This document shows positions 46,227-54,596 of a stretch of 64,000 nucleotides of DNA, piece by piece. The notes below the pieces were generated by a model. That model had not been told where the DNA came from. It searched no databases and was given only the letters and a program-made list of their open reading frames with translations. Where the stretch lies: the NCBI RefSeq assembly GCF_007990775.1, contig NZ_BJXB01000003.1:248001-312000 (forward strand), written 5' to 3'. The position numbers and the translations under genes were made by a program. The stretch's first letter is position 1; the number at the start of each line of letters is the position of its first letter. Source of the stretch: Deinococcus cellulosilyticus NBRC 106333 = KACC 11606. Its GTDB lineage: Bacteria > Deinococcota > Deinococci > Deinococcales > Deinococcaceae.

Positions 46227-49091
46227 ATGCGTAAATTGTTGTTGAGCATCACCCTGAGCCTTGCCGGATGGGCGTTCGCTGGCACCCAGCAGTGCGACGA
46301 TGCCTTTGCAAAACCCGACTATGTGACTGCCTACAAGGAGTGCCTGCCGCTGGCCCGCCAGGGAGATGGCATTGCCCAGGCCATCATCGGGTACCTCTAT
46401 GATTTTGGTCAGGGAGGGGTGCCACAGGATTACACCCAGGCGGCCACCTGGTACCAGCTTGCAGTCCAGCAGAATGTGCCTCTCGCCCTCAACAACATGG
46501 GAGAACTGTACCAGTACGGACTTGGTGTGGCCCAGAGCGACCAGAAGGCCTTTGAGCTGTATCTGAAATCCAGTGCCCAGGGGAACCGCAAAGGGCAGTA
46601 TCTTGCAGGTTATTTTTATGAGCAGGGGCGAGCCACCCCCCAGAATTACACCAGGGCCCTGGAACTGTACCGCAAGTCTGCAGACCAGGGGTACGCCCAG
46701 GCCCAGAACGCCATGGGATACATGTATGAATTCGGGTATGGGGTCAAGTCCGATTACACCCAGGCCCTTTCCTGGTACCGCAAGGCGGCAGATCAGGAAT
46801 ACGAGGTGGGGCAGTACAACGTCGGTTATGTGTACCGCTACCTGATGGACCCCCCGAACGATCAGGAAGCCTTCAAATGGTTCCAGAAATCTGCCCTGCT
46901 GGGACATGCCGACGCCCAGAATGAACTGGCCTACATGTACCAGTACGGTTACGGCACCAGACAGGATTTTCAGCAGGCCATTCGCTGGTATGGGCTGGCC
47001 ATTGAGCAGGAAAACAGTGCGGCTTACAACAACCTGGGGATCATGTACCGTGACGGTCAGGGTGTGAAGCAGGATTACCAGGAAGCCATGCGACTGTTCC
47101 AGAAATCTGCAGACCTGAACAGCAGTTATGGGGCCTACAATCTTGCTTATCTGTACTACAACGGTCTCGGAGTGAAACAGGATTACCAGAAGGCCCTGCA
47201 GTTCTTCACCCAGTCGGCAAACCGCAATTATGCAGACGCACAGAACTATCTGGGCATCATGTACCAGTACGGTTACGGCGTGAAGCAGGACCCCCAGCAG
47301 GCCCTCAACTGGTACCAGAAAGCGGCAGAACAGAACAACAAATATGCCCTTTACAATCTGGCCTACATGTACAGTGCCGGTCTCGGGACCCGTCAGGACC
47401 AGAGCAAGGCAGCGCAGCTTTACGAAAGGGCATCTGCTGCAGGCTACCCTGATGCAGATGCAGAACTTGGCTACCTGTACCTGAACGGCCAGGGTGTCAC
47501 CAAGGATGAGAAAAAGGCAGCACAACTCTTCCAGAAAGCTGCAGACGCCGGGGTGGTCATTGGACAGAACAACCTCGGGTACATGTACGAACTGGGCCTT
47601 GGCGGACTGCCCCGGGATTATGCAAAGGCGGTGTTCTGGTACCAGAAGGCCGCAGACCAGAATTACACCCTGGGCCTCTCCAACCTCGGCCTGATGTACG
47701 AGAACGGGTCTGGGGTTCCTGAAGACCCCAAAAAAGCTTTCGAGCTGTACATGAAGGCCGCTCAGCAGGATGACTCCTGGGCACAAAACCGTGTGGGCAT
47801 CATGTACTACAAAGGGAAAGGGGTCGCCAAGGACGCCAAAAAAGCAGAGGAGTGGCTGCGCAAAGCCATTGCGCAGGGCAACACCGACGCCCAGAGCACC
47901 CTGGACCTGCTGCTCGGTGATCTGAATGCTCCAACGCCCAGCAACACCAACACAAACAACACCAGCAACTCAACCACCACGGTGACGACCAACACGCCGG
48001 TCAACACCAACCAGATCAAGATTGACATCCTGGACCCCAAACCGGGTGCAACCGTCTCCGAGAACTGGATCTTCCTGAAGGTGCGCACCAGCAAACCCAT
48101 GGGCAACATGCAGTTCAGGATTCTGGTGAACGGCAAGGAAATCGGCACGGCCTCAAGGGCCATTGGGATTGCAGCCTCCAGTGAGTACGAACTGCCCATC
48201 CCGGTGGACACCACCTCCAGCAACCTGAACATCGAGGTCTCTGCATATGACGGTCAGACCCTGATGGGCCAGAGCAAACTTTCTTTGACCAACAGCAAGG
48301 GCAACAAGAACCAGTTCACCCCTCAGGGGAACCTCTACATCCTGGCGGTGGGCATCGACGAGTACAAGTACGTTTCCAAAGACCGTTTCCTCAAATACTC
48401 GGTGAAGGATGCCACCGACATTGTTGCTGAAATGAAAAAGCAGCAGGGCATTGTGTACAACAACGTTTACGATTTCTCGCTGCACAACAACCAGGCCACC
48501 TGGGAAAACATTCAGGCCGCCATGATCCGGGTGCAGAAACTGGCCAAACCCGAAGACACCGTGATTGCCTTCTTCTCCGGGCACGGCGAGCAGATGGATG
48601 GGCGTTACTACGTGATCACTTATGACACCGATCCCCAGTACCTGCGCCGCACAGGCCTGATGCAAGACGAACTGACCGAGTTCTATGCCGGGCTGCAGTC
48701 CAACACCATCGTGATTCTGGACACCTGCCGTGCCGGAGGCATCAACGGTGTGCGAGCCATCTCCAATCCCAAGGTGGACGGCCTGGTGCGTGCTCTGGAA
48801 ACCACCAGCAATGCTGTGCCCACCCCACCCAACGTCAAGAAAGTGATTTTTGCAGCCACCGGAGGCGAATCCTACGCCTACGAAGATCCCGCGTGGGGCA
48901 ATGGGGCCTTCACCAAAGCCTTCCTGGAAGCCCTGAGGGGTGAGAAGAGCGTGCAGAACAATGCAGGTCTCATCAGCATCCTGAGGCTGGGCGCTTACCT
49001 GGGAGACCGGGTACAGGAACTCACCGGAGGCAAACAGGTGCCCAACATCCAGCTCAGCAGCAGCGACTGGGTGATTGCCAACCCGCAGTAA
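46227..49091 (+). CDS. Exported Sel1-repeat protein with C-terminal caspase (C14) domain
   Basis: A 954-residue protein. A signal peptide (MRKLLLSITLSLAGWAFAG) is followed by about 14 Sel1-like repeats of roughly 36 residues (for example MYEFGYGVKSDYTQALSWYRKAADQ, read in parts) to about residue 570. A Thr/Asn-rich linker, an Ig-like beta domain (IDILDPKPGATVSENW) and a caspase-fold peptidase follow. The dyad is His786 in FFSGHGEQ and Cys834 in ILDTCRAGG. Sel1 solenoids bind proteins and the caspase would cut a partner in the periplasm or outside the cell. ATG 46227 has AAGGAG eight bases upstream; TATAAT at 46094-46099 gives a leader of about 120 nt. It is a single gene. Confidence 0.9.
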   Translation: MRKLLLSITLSLAGWAFAGTQQCDDAFAKPDYVTAYKECLPLARQGDGIAQAIIGYLYDFGQGGVPQDYTQAATWYQLAVQQNVPLALNNMGELYQYGLGVAQSDQKAFELYLKSSAQGNRKGQYLAGYFYEQGRATPQNYTRALELYRKSADQGYAQAQNAMGYMYEFGYGVKSDYTQALSWYRKAADQEYEVGQYNVGYVYRYLMDPPNDQEAFKWFQKSALLGHADAQNELAYMYQYGYGTRQDFQQAIRWYGLAIEQENSAAYNNLGIMYRDGQGVKQDYQEAMRLFQKSADLNSSYGAYNLAYLYYNGLGVKQDYQKALQFFTQSANRNYADAQNYLGIMYQYGYGVKQDPQQALNWYQKAAEQNNKYALYNLAYMYSAGLGTRQDQSKAAQLYERASAAGYPDADAELGYLYLNGQGVTKDEKKAAQLFQKAADAGVVIGQNNLGYMYELGLGGLPRDYAKAVFWYQKAADQNYTLGLSNLGLMYENGSGVPEDPKKAFELYMKAAQQDDSWAQNRVGIMYYKGKGVAKDAKKAEEWLRKAIAQGNTDAQSTLDLLLGDLNAPTPSNTNTNNTSNSTTTVTTNTPVNTNQIKIDILDPKPGATVSENWIFLKVRTSKPMGNMQFRILVNGKEIGTASRAIGIAASSEYELPIPVDTTSSNLNIEVSAYDGQTLMGQSKLSLTNSKGNKNQFTPQGNLYILAVGIDEYKYVSKDRFLKYSVKDATDIVAEMKKQQGIVYNNVYDFSLHNNQATWENIQAAMIRVQKLAKPEDTVIAFFSGHGEQMDGRYYVITYDTDPQYLRRTGLMQDELTEFYAGLQSNTIVILDTCRAGGINGVRAISNPKVDGLVRALETTSNAVPTPPNVKKVIFAATGGESYAYEDPAWGNGAFTKAFLEALRGEKSVQNNAGLISILRLGAYLGDRVQELTGGKQVPNIQLSSSDWVIANPQ

Positions 49092-49118
49092 GAACACATT
49101 CGGCAAATGCAGAACAAC

Positions 49119-49151
49119 AAAAACTCCCGGTCAATTGCCGGGAGTTTCTTT
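49119..49151. terminator. Bidirectional terminator
   Basis: AAACTCCCGG (49121-49130) and CCGGGAGTTT (49138-49147) form a 10-bp stem, with a T-rich tail on the plus strand and an A-rich (U-rich on minus) start. It serves the Sel1-caspase gene and the convergent ABC importer operon. Confidence 0.8.
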
Positions 49152-49159
49152 TGGTGACT

Positions 49160-49822
49160 TCAGTTTTTTCGGGTGCGCAGGTGGGGGGCTTTGACTTCCA
49201 GATCCACCACGTTCTTGATCTTGCCGTCTTCCAGCACCACCACTTTCTGGGCCAGCAACTCGGCCTCGATGTGGTCGTGGGTGACCAGCAAGATGGTCTG
49301 GCCCGTTTCCTGCCAGATGGTTTTCAGTTCTTCTCCCAGCGAATTGCGGGTGTGGGGGTCCAGGGCAGAGAAAGGCTCGTCCAGCAGAAGAAGATCAGGC
49401 TTCATGATCAGGGCGCGGGCCAGGGCCACACGCTGTTTCTGGCCTCCGGAGAGTTCGTGAATGCGACGCTTCTCATAGCCCTTGAGGCCCACCAGTTCCA
49501 GGGCTGCTCTGGCCCTTTCCTCACGGTCAAATCTGCTGGCCCCCTGCATTTCCAGACCAAAAGTCACGTTGTGCAGTGCCGTACGCCAGGGAAACAGTCC
49601 GGGGTCCTGCTGCACCATGATGATGCGGGTGCCAGGAGCAAATTCCAGTTTTCCGGCAGTGGGCTTGTAGTTTCCAGAAAGCAGGTTGAGCAGGGTGCTT
49701 TTTCCGCTTCCTGAAGGCCCCACCACGCTGAGGAAATCCCCCTTCTGGACGGTGAGGTCCAGAGGTCCCACGGTGCTCTGGGTGTTGTAGGAATACTCCA
49801 CCTCTTGAAGCTGAACAATCAT
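49160..49822 (-). CDS. ABC importer ATPase (NitT/TauT family)
   Basis: A 220-residue ATPase. Walker A is GPSGSGKST, the Q-loop is VQQDPGLFPWR, the signature is LSGGQKQR, Walker B is LLLLDEPFSALD and the switch His is in VTHDH. The Q-loop LFPW is typical of SsuB/TauB/NrtD-type importers for sulfonates, taurine, nitrate or similar anions. The start overlaps the permease stop by 4 bp. It is the last gene of an operon with two binding proteins and one permease. Confidence 0.92.
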   Translation of the reverse strand: MIVQLQEVEYSYNTQSTVGPLDLTVQKGDFLSVVGPSGSGKSTLLNLLSGNYKPTAGKLEFAPGTRIIMVQQDPGLFPWRTALHNVTFGLEMQGASRFDREERARAALELVGLKGYEKRRIHELSGGQKQRVALARALIMKPDLLLLDEPFSALDPHTRNSLGEELKTIWQETGQTILLVTHDHIEAELLAQKVVVLEDGKIKNVVDLEVKAPHLRTRKN

Positions 49823-50634
49823 TGACGCACCTCCAGGCCGTAACGGGTGCGGGTGCTGTTCTCAAAGCGCCTGAGCACCTGATCGAAAATCCCACCAACC
49901 ACACCGACCATCAGGATGGTGGTGATCACCAGGGCCATGTTGCTGATGTTTCTGCCCGTCTCCAGCACCTGCCCAAGGCCAGGGTTGGAGGTGAGGAGTT
50001 CTGCACCGATCAGGGCACGCCAGCTGAAGCTCCAGGCGGTTCTGAGGCCCGTGATCAGGTTGGGAACAGCAGCTGGAATCAGCACATGGGTGTACAGTTT
50101 GAGCCCTTTTGCACCCAGGTTTTTCCCTGCAGTGACCACAGCAGGATTCACATTCAAAAGGGCACTGCTGATGGCCAGGGTGATGGGGAGGGTGCCTTCC
50201 AGAATCACCACGAAGAGTACGGCTCTTTCATTCAGACCGAACCACAGGATGGCCAGAGGCACAAACGCAATGGAGGGAATGCTTTGAATGGCTGTGAACC
50301 ACGTTCCAACGGTGTCCCTGAGGGTGCGGTTCGCGCTGAGAATCACACCCAGAACCACACCCAGGCCCACAGCAATGGCATAGCCCAGCAGCACCCGTCG
50401 CAGGCTGCCTGTCACGGCATGGATCAGTTGACCATCGTTGGGGTTTTCACTGGGAACGAAGCCGTAACGCAACTCCTCCCACACCAGTTGAGGGGTGGGC
50501 ATCACATAGGGAGGCCAGAGCTTCAGCACACTGGTGAGCAGGTACCACAGGCCAAGCAGGAAGAGAACGCCAAGAATTTGCCACACCCACAGGGGTGTGG
50601 TCCTTTTTGCTTTGGGGGCCAGGGTGCGCTGCAC
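49819..50634 (-). CDS. ABC importer permease (NitT/TauT family)
   Basis: A 271-residue inner-membrane permease with about six helices. The EAA-loop equivalent is GAKGLKLYTHVLIPAAVPNLITGLRTAWSFSWRALIGAELL (read in parts), typical of SsuC/TauC. The N-terminal 20 residues are basic. It lies one base after the first binding-protein gene and overlaps the ATPase gene. It transports the same unknown, probably sulfur-containing, anion. Confidence 0.92.
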   Translation of the reverse strand: MQRTLAPKAKRTTPLWVWQILGVLFLLGLWYLLTSVLKLWPPYVMPTPQLVWEELRYGFVPSENPNDGQLIHAVTGSLRRVLLGYAIAVGLGVVLGVILSANRTLRDTVGTWFTAIQSIPSIAFVPLAILWFGLNERAVLFVVILEGTLPITLAISSALLNVNPAVVTAGKNLGAKGLKLYTHVLIPAAVPNLITGLRTAWSFSWRALIGAELLTSNPGLGQVLETGRNISNMALVITTILMVGVVGGIFDQVLRRFENSTRTRYGLEVRQ

Positions 50635-50635
50635 G

Positions 50636-51583
50636 TTACTTCACCTCGTTCAGGTAACTGGGGTTGATCAGGGTGTTCCAGTCAGGCAGGGTACGGATGA
50701 ACCCGGCTTCCTTGTTGAGGTCTGCGTATTCCTTGAGGGCATCCAGATTGAAACTGGTGGTGATCTCGGTGCGTTTGAGGGCACGCTGCAGCACCCGGGG
50801 GTCCACTTTTTCCTTGGTGAGCTTCAGAAGCTCTCTGGAGATGGAGGCCTGGGCAGCAGGACCATTGCTCTTGATGAAATTCACGGCCTTGATGTGCCCA
50901 CGCAGGAAGGCTTTGACCAGTTCAGGGTTTTCCTGGGCAAATTTGGTGTTCACGATGACCAGGGTGGTGGGGTAATCGCCGTTTCGCCAGACGGTTTTCT
51001 CGTTGCCCACAAGGGTACCCCCCCGATTTTCCAGTACAGCCCCCCAGGGTTCTGGGACGAGGGCGGCATCCAGTTGTTTTGCTGCAAAGGCAGCCGCCAC
51101 ATCTGCAGGTGCGAGGGGTTGAATGGTGACTTTGCCTGTCAGCCCTTCCTCTTTGAGGATGTGTCTGAGGCTGATGTCCTGGGTGTTGCCCAGCGTGGGA
51201 ACGGCCACTTTTTTTCCTGCAAGGTCCTTGTAGCTCTTGATGCCTGTCCCCTTGCGGGCGACCAGCACTGCACCTGCATTTGACGCCCCGGCGATGATCT
51301 GAACAGGCAAGCCCCGCACAGCACCGTTGATGGCAGGACCAGGGCCAATGAAACCGATGTCGATTTCCCCTGCTGCGAAAGCCTCATTGAGGGCGGTGCC
51401 AGCCACGAATTCTTTTGCGCTCAGTTTGACGTTGCCGAGTTCCTTCTGAAAATAACCTTTTTCAAGCCCGACCAGTGCGGCAGCGTGGGTCACGTTGGGA
51501 AAGTAACCCAATCTGACGGTGGTGGCTTTCTGGGCAGATGCTGCGCCAATCAGCAGCAGGGTTGTGAATAGCAGTTTTTTCAT
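50636..51583 (-). CDS. ABC importer substrate-binding protein 1 (NitT/TauT family)
   Basis: A 315-residue exported binding protein. The signal peptide MKKLLFTTLLLIGAASA is followed by VRLGYFPNVTHAAALVGLEKG, FAAGEIDIGFIGPGPAINGAVRG and LVPEPWGAVLENRGG, the pattern of aliphatic-sulfonate and taurine binding proteins. It is clearly paralogous to the next gene upstream (shared signal peptide, THAA, GPGPA, STQDISLR-type and EPWGAVLE segments). ATG 51583 lies behind GAGG that overlaps the stop region of its neighbour. Two binding proteins for one transporter suggest two ligands or a recent duplication. Confidence 0.92.
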   Translation of the reverse strand: MKKLLFTTLLLIGAASAQKATTVRLGYFPNVTHAAALVGLEKGYFQKELGNVKLSAKEFVAGTALNEAFAAGEIDIGFIGPGPAINGAVRGLPVQIIAGASNAGAVLVARKGTGIKSYKDLAGKKVAVPTLGNTQDISLRHILKEEGLTGKVTIQPLAPADVAAAFAAKQLDAALVPEPWGAVLENRGGTLVGNEKTVWRNGDYPTTLVIVNTKFAQENPELVKAFLRGHIKAVNFIKSNGPAAQASISRELLKLTKEKVDPRVLQRALKRTEITTSFNLDALKEYADLNKEAGFIRTLPDWNTLINPSYLNEVK

Positions 51584-51591
51584 GTCGAACC

Positions 51592-52560
51592 TCACTTGGC
51601 GAGTTTCTGAACCAGACTGAGATTGAGGAATTGGGAGAAATCTGGGGTGGCACGGGCAAATCCGGCATCTCTGTTCAGCTCGGCGTATTCTTCCAGGGTG
51701 TCTAAAGGAATCTGCCAGCCGATTCTGGTGCGGGAGAGGGCCTTGAAGAGGACCTTCTGGTCAGGGCGTTGCTTGGTGATGTCGTAAATCTCGTTGGAGA
51801 GGGCTTTCTGGGCCAGCACATTGGATTTTTTGATGTAGTTGATGCCATCCAGATGGCCCTTGAGGATCGCTTCTGTGATCTTGGGGTTCTCTTTCATGAA
51901 GGTGGTGTTGCCCACCAGCACGGTGGTGGTGTAGTTGCCACCTTTCCAGATCTGGCGCTCACTCAGGACCAGTCTGGCACCCTGCTGTTCCAGCACTGCA
52001 CCCCAGGGCTCCTGCACGAGCGCGGCATCCACCTGTTTGGAGGCAAATGCAGCAGGCATGTCAGCGGGGTTGATGGGGACGATGGTGACATCGCCGCCCT
52101 GATCGGTGGGTTTGAGGCCTGCTTCTCTCAGGATATAACGCAGACTGATGTCCTGCGTAGAGCCACGTGTGGGCACCGCAACTTTCTTGCCTTTGAGGCC
52201 CTTCACACCGGTGATTTTCACATCACCTCTGGAGACCAGAACGGCTCCAGCCTGGGCTGCACCGCTGATCACCTGAATGGGCACACCGCGCATGAAGGCG
52301 TTCATGGCAGGGCCAGGTCCAACGTAGGCAAAGTCAATGGCTCCGGCAGCGAAAGCTTCATTGATCTGCGAGCCGTTGGCAAACTCTTTGACTTCCAGTT
52401 TGATGCCTGCCCCCAGTTCCTTCTGGAACAGTTTCTGGTTCACTGCCACCAGACCTGCAGCGTGGGTCACGTTGGGGAAGATGCCGATGCGGACGGTGGT
52501 GGCCTTCTGTGCAGATGCAGCGCCGAGGATGAGCAGGGTGGTCAGGAGAATCTTTTTCAT
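51592..52560 (-). CDS. ABC importer substrate-binding protein 2 (NitT/TauT family)
   Basis: A 322-residue exported binding protein with a signal peptide (MKKILLTTLLILGAASA). It contains IGIFPNVTHAAGLVAVNQK, FAAGAIDFAYVGPGPAMNAFMRG and ALVQEPWGAVLEQQG. It is the paralogue of the next gene downstream; the ligand-contact segments differ (GSTQDISLRYILREAG here), so specificity may differ. AAGGAG precedes ATG 52560. A 10-bp hairpin with a short U-run lies between this gene and the DUF4395 gene upstream. Confidence 0.92.
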   Translation of the reverse strand: MKKILLTTLLILGAASAQKATTVRIGIFPNVTHAAGLVAVNQKLFQKELGAGIKLEVKEFANGSQINEAFAAGAIDFAYVGPGPAMNAFMRGVPIQVISGAAQAGAVLVSRGDVKITGVKGLKGKKVAVPTRGSTQDISLRYILREAGLKPTDQGGDVTIVPINPADMPAAFASKQVDAALVQEPWGAVLEQQGARLVLSERQIWKGGNYTTTVLVGNTTFMKENPKITEAILKGHLDGINYIKKSNVLAQKALSNEIYDITKQRPDQKVLFKALSRTRIGWQIPLDTLEEYAELNRDAGFARATPDFSQFLNLSLVQKLAK

Positions 52561-52582
52561 GGTGTGGGGCTCCTTGTCAAAA

Positions 52583-52609
52583 GTGATGCTCAACAGGTGT
52601 GAGCATCAC
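52583..52609 (-). terminator. Intercistronic hairpin before the binding-protein genes
   Basis: GTGATGCTCA (52583-52592) and TGAGCATCAC (52600-52609) form a perfect 10-bp stem. On the minus strand it is followed by TTTT and then the Shine-Dalgarno of binding protein 2. It could act as a partial terminator or as an mRNA stabiliser that sets the ratio of gene products. Confidence 0.55.
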
Positions 52610-52625
52610 AGAAGTGGCGAAAAGG

Positions 52626-53039
52626 TCAGTGTTGTTTGCTCTGGCGGAAGCTGCGCAGTTTCAGGTGGTAGAAGATCTGGCATCCCAGGCAGAAACCGGT
52701 GGTCAGGTTGATCAGGGCCAGCAGCACCACAATGCCTGCAAGAACTGCAGCAAGAATCAGGCTCTGGCTGAAGAGGGCCAGGCTGGAAGCCAGCAGGAAT
52801 GCACCCCCGAGAAGCTGGGCAAACTGGCTGGCTTCAAAGGACTGGGGGATCTCAATCTGAAGACCAGTGAGCTTGCTGTAGAGCCAGCGAAAGGGGGAGT
52901 AAGCGGGCTGCACTGCGCCAACCAGAATGGTAAAGGCCAGACAGAACAGCAGTCCGGGCACCTGAAGCACCATTGCGATCAGGGTCAGTGCGATCATGTT
53001 GCTTTGCTGAAAGTGTTCCAAACTGGGTCTGTGGTCCAT
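52626..53039 (-). CDS. DUF4395 membrane protein
   Basis: A 137-residue protein with about four hydrophobic helices. The start region HFQQSNMIALTLIAMVLQ and the C-terminal LINLTTGFCLGCQIFYHLKL with its CxxC are DUF4395 features. In other genomes the family is found with rhodanese or sulfur-transfer genes. Here it is the first gene of the ABC importer operon, which supports a sulfur role. AGGAGG precedes the ATG, and the operator-like repeat at 53064-53088 lies directly upstream. Confidence 0.85.
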   Translation of the reverse strand: MDHRPSLEHFQQSNMIALTLIAMVLQVPGLLFCLAFTILVGAVQPAYSPFRWLYSKLTGLQIEIPQSFEASQFAQLLGGAFLLASSLALFSQSLILAAVLAGIVVLLALINLTTGFCLGCQIFYHLKLRSFRQSKQH

Positions 53040-53059
53040 GGGGCAAGCCCTCCTGAAGA

Positions 53060-53088
53060 ATAGTTGAGTAGAATAGTAAACTACTCAA
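53060..53088 (-). promoter_or_regulatory. Promoter of the sulfur-type ABC operon with Rrf2-like operator
   Basis: On the minus strand TTGAGT (53083-53088) and AACTAT (53060-53065) are exactly 17 bp apart. The perfect inverted repeat TTGAGTAG (53064-53071) and CTACTCAA (53081-53088), with a 9-bp spacer, covers both boxes, so a bound repressor would block RNA polymerase. The Rrf2-family gene next to it is the natural candidate. Confidence 0.7.
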
Positions 53089-53200
53089 TTTACAAGGATT
53101 GTAAACAATGCTGCTGTGCGGGTCAAGACCTGTCTGGGACTTGTCTAAAAGCGAGCCAGTGCTCAATTGCAGCAGCAAAGAGAAAACCGAACCCAGCATG

Positions 53201-53233
53201 AAAAAAATCCCCTGCGCACTGTTGCACAGGAGA
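53201..53233 (-). terminator. Terminator of the Rrf2-family gene
   Basis: On the minus strand CTCCTGTGCA and TGCGCAGGGGA pair with one or two G-U pairs and are followed by seven T. It separates the regulator gene from the ABC operon promoter. Confidence 0.65.
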
Positions 53234-53258
53234 CCGGAAAACCATCAAAATGTACAGC

Positions 53259-53726
53259 TCAGACGTTGGGCCTCAGCAGGTGACCCAGACAGTACGAATA
53301 ATTGTTCCCCTGCTTGAAATCCTGCACCAGATCTGCAACGGTCATCTCGCCCAGCACCTCCAGCACAGCATCCCGAATGCGACGCCAGATCCTGTTGCGG
53401 GCAAAACATCTGGGTTCTTCCGGGCAGTCCTCATGCCAGTTCAGGCTGATGCAAGAGAGGGGAGCCACTGGACCATCCACAGCACGCACCACCTCACACA
53501 GGCTCACCAGATGGGGCTTGCGGGCCAGCGCATACCCGCCACCGATGCCTTTTTTGGACTTGATGATGTTCTTGCTCGACAGCAGGGCCAGAATGCGCAC
53601 CAGGTAAGGACGGGCGATGCCGGTGTGTTCGCTGATCTCATCGCTGCTCACCCAGCGGTCCAGCTCCTGCATGCCCAGATAGCCAAGAGCCTGAAATGAG
53701 TAGATATCGGTGGTGGAAAGACGCAT
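53259..53726 (-). CDS. Rrf2-family transcriptional regulator with three Cys
   Basis: A 155-residue regulator. The winged helix includes SSDEISEHTGIARPYLVRILALLSSKNIIKSKKGIGGGYALAR (read in parts), the Rrf2/IscR signature. Three Cys follow in SCISLNWHEDCPEEPRCF (spacing C-x8-C-x5-C), suitable for an iron-sulfur cluster but not identical to IscR spacing (x5, x5). It is encoded upstream of the sulfur-type ABC operon, whose promoter carries an inverted repeat. It probably controls that operon in response to sulfur supply or redox state; this is inference from position. Confidence 0.88.
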   Translation of the reverse strand: MRLSTTDIYSFQALGYLGMQELDRWVSSDEISEHTGIARPYLVRILALLSSKNIIKSKKGIGGGYALARKPHLVSLCEVVRAVDGPVAPLSCISLNWHEDCPEEPRCFARNRIWRRIRDAVLEVLGEMTVADLVQDFKQGNNYSYCLGHLLRPNV

Positions 53727-53789
53727 ATGGGATCAGTGTACCAATTTAGGGAACTTGTAGATTGTGCTTCAAGGGTGGGTTGGAAGGCT

Positions 53790-54031
53790 GCCGAGGGCCG
53801 AGAGCCGAGGGCCGAGGGCAAAAGACAGGTTTCTGGCTTTCACTCGTTCGTGAAAATGTCTTGCATTGGGAAATGATCAAAGCTCAGAGGCTCATGGGCA
53901 AGAAGCCCTTCCGTATGGGATAAACCTCCTGGTTTTAGAGCAGTTCCCTGGTTGAAACCAAACATCCATCTCGTCTGAACAATCCCAACAACCACCAGAA
54001 GGGTTTCTGCTTTTTGCTCTCGGCCCTCGGC
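53790..54031. repeat. Heptad-repeat element, GCCGAGN / CTCGGCN type
   Basis: The left arm at 53790-53819 is GCCGAGG-GCCGAGA-GCCGAGG-GCCGAGG followed by GCAAAAG. The right arm at 54016-54031 is GCTCTCG-GCCCTCG-GC preceded by CTTTTT. The core is about 195 bp, the largest in the window. It fills the gap 53727-54048, in which no gene is seen. Confidence 0.7.
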
Positions 54032-54048
54032 AAATACCCAATTCCCAT

Positions 54049-54076
54049 CAAAAAAACCTGCCTTCAAGAGGCAGGT
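54049..54076 (-). terminator. Terminator of the roadblock gene
   Basis: ACCTGCCT (54056-54063) and AGGCAGGT (54069-54076) form an 8-bp stem, followed on the minus strand by seven T. Confidence 0.85.
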
Positions 54077-54100
54077 CTGATCGAGACGTCAGAGCACTTT

Positions 54101-54463
54101 TTACAGCATCTCTGCGATTTTACGGGTTGCATCGCGGGCTTCCAGGTGAATGAGACCCACACTGGACCAACTGGGTGCAACCACAGCCAGCACGCCCTTG
54201 GTTCCGGCGGCATAGATCAGGATCTGTGCGCTGGAGCCAGTGACGCTGGTTTCACTAAGGGTTCCTGCGTTCAGTGTCTCACTGATGCGTTTCCCCAGAC
54301 CTAGGGCCGTTGCCGCCATCGCAGCCACTCGTGTCGGGTCGGTGCCAGCCATCGAGTATGCGATGGGCAGACCGTCTGTAGAGGCCACCATCACCCCTTG
54401 AAGCTCGGGGATGGCACTGCGAAGGTGATCGATGATGTGTTGCAGTTGTTCCTGTTTGCTCAT
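54101..54463 (-). CDS. Roadblock/LC7-domain protein (MglB-like)
   Basis: A 120-residue small protein. The segments LQGVMVASTDGLPIAYSM, AAMAATALGLGKRISETL, SAQILIYAAGTKGVLAVVA and the final IHLEARDATRKIAEML are the roadblock/LC7 fold, which dimerises and regulates small Ras-like GTPases such as MglA. No GTPase gene is adjacent, so its partner lies elsewhere or it acts alone. MSKQEQL is chosen as the start; an upstream frame extends only through the promoter region. Confidence 0.85.
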   Translation of the reverse strand: MSKQEQLQHIIDHLRSAIPELQGVMVASTDGLPIAYSMAGTDPTRVAAMAATALGLGKRISETLNAGTLSETSVTGSSAQILIYAAGTKGVLAVVAPSWSSVGLIHLEARDATRKIAEML

Positions 54464-54596
54464 GATATCAGTCGCCCTTTGATACAATACCAACTTTCTT
54501 GCCCCTAGTATAACCACTGGGTGGGTATCAGGGGTCTACACCAGCAAGATGGATCTGCATCCACGCCATTCGTCTTGCTGTAAACTGAATTGGCAC

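Noticed and set aside
46068..47786. Long minus-strand frame opposite the Sel1 repeats
   Set aside because: It is produced by the repetitive codons of the Sel1 solenoid and has no family resemblance or ribosome site.
50636..52560. Two similar binding-protein genes considered as an assembly duplication
   Set aside because: The two sequences differ throughout at DNA and protein level, so they are true paralogues.
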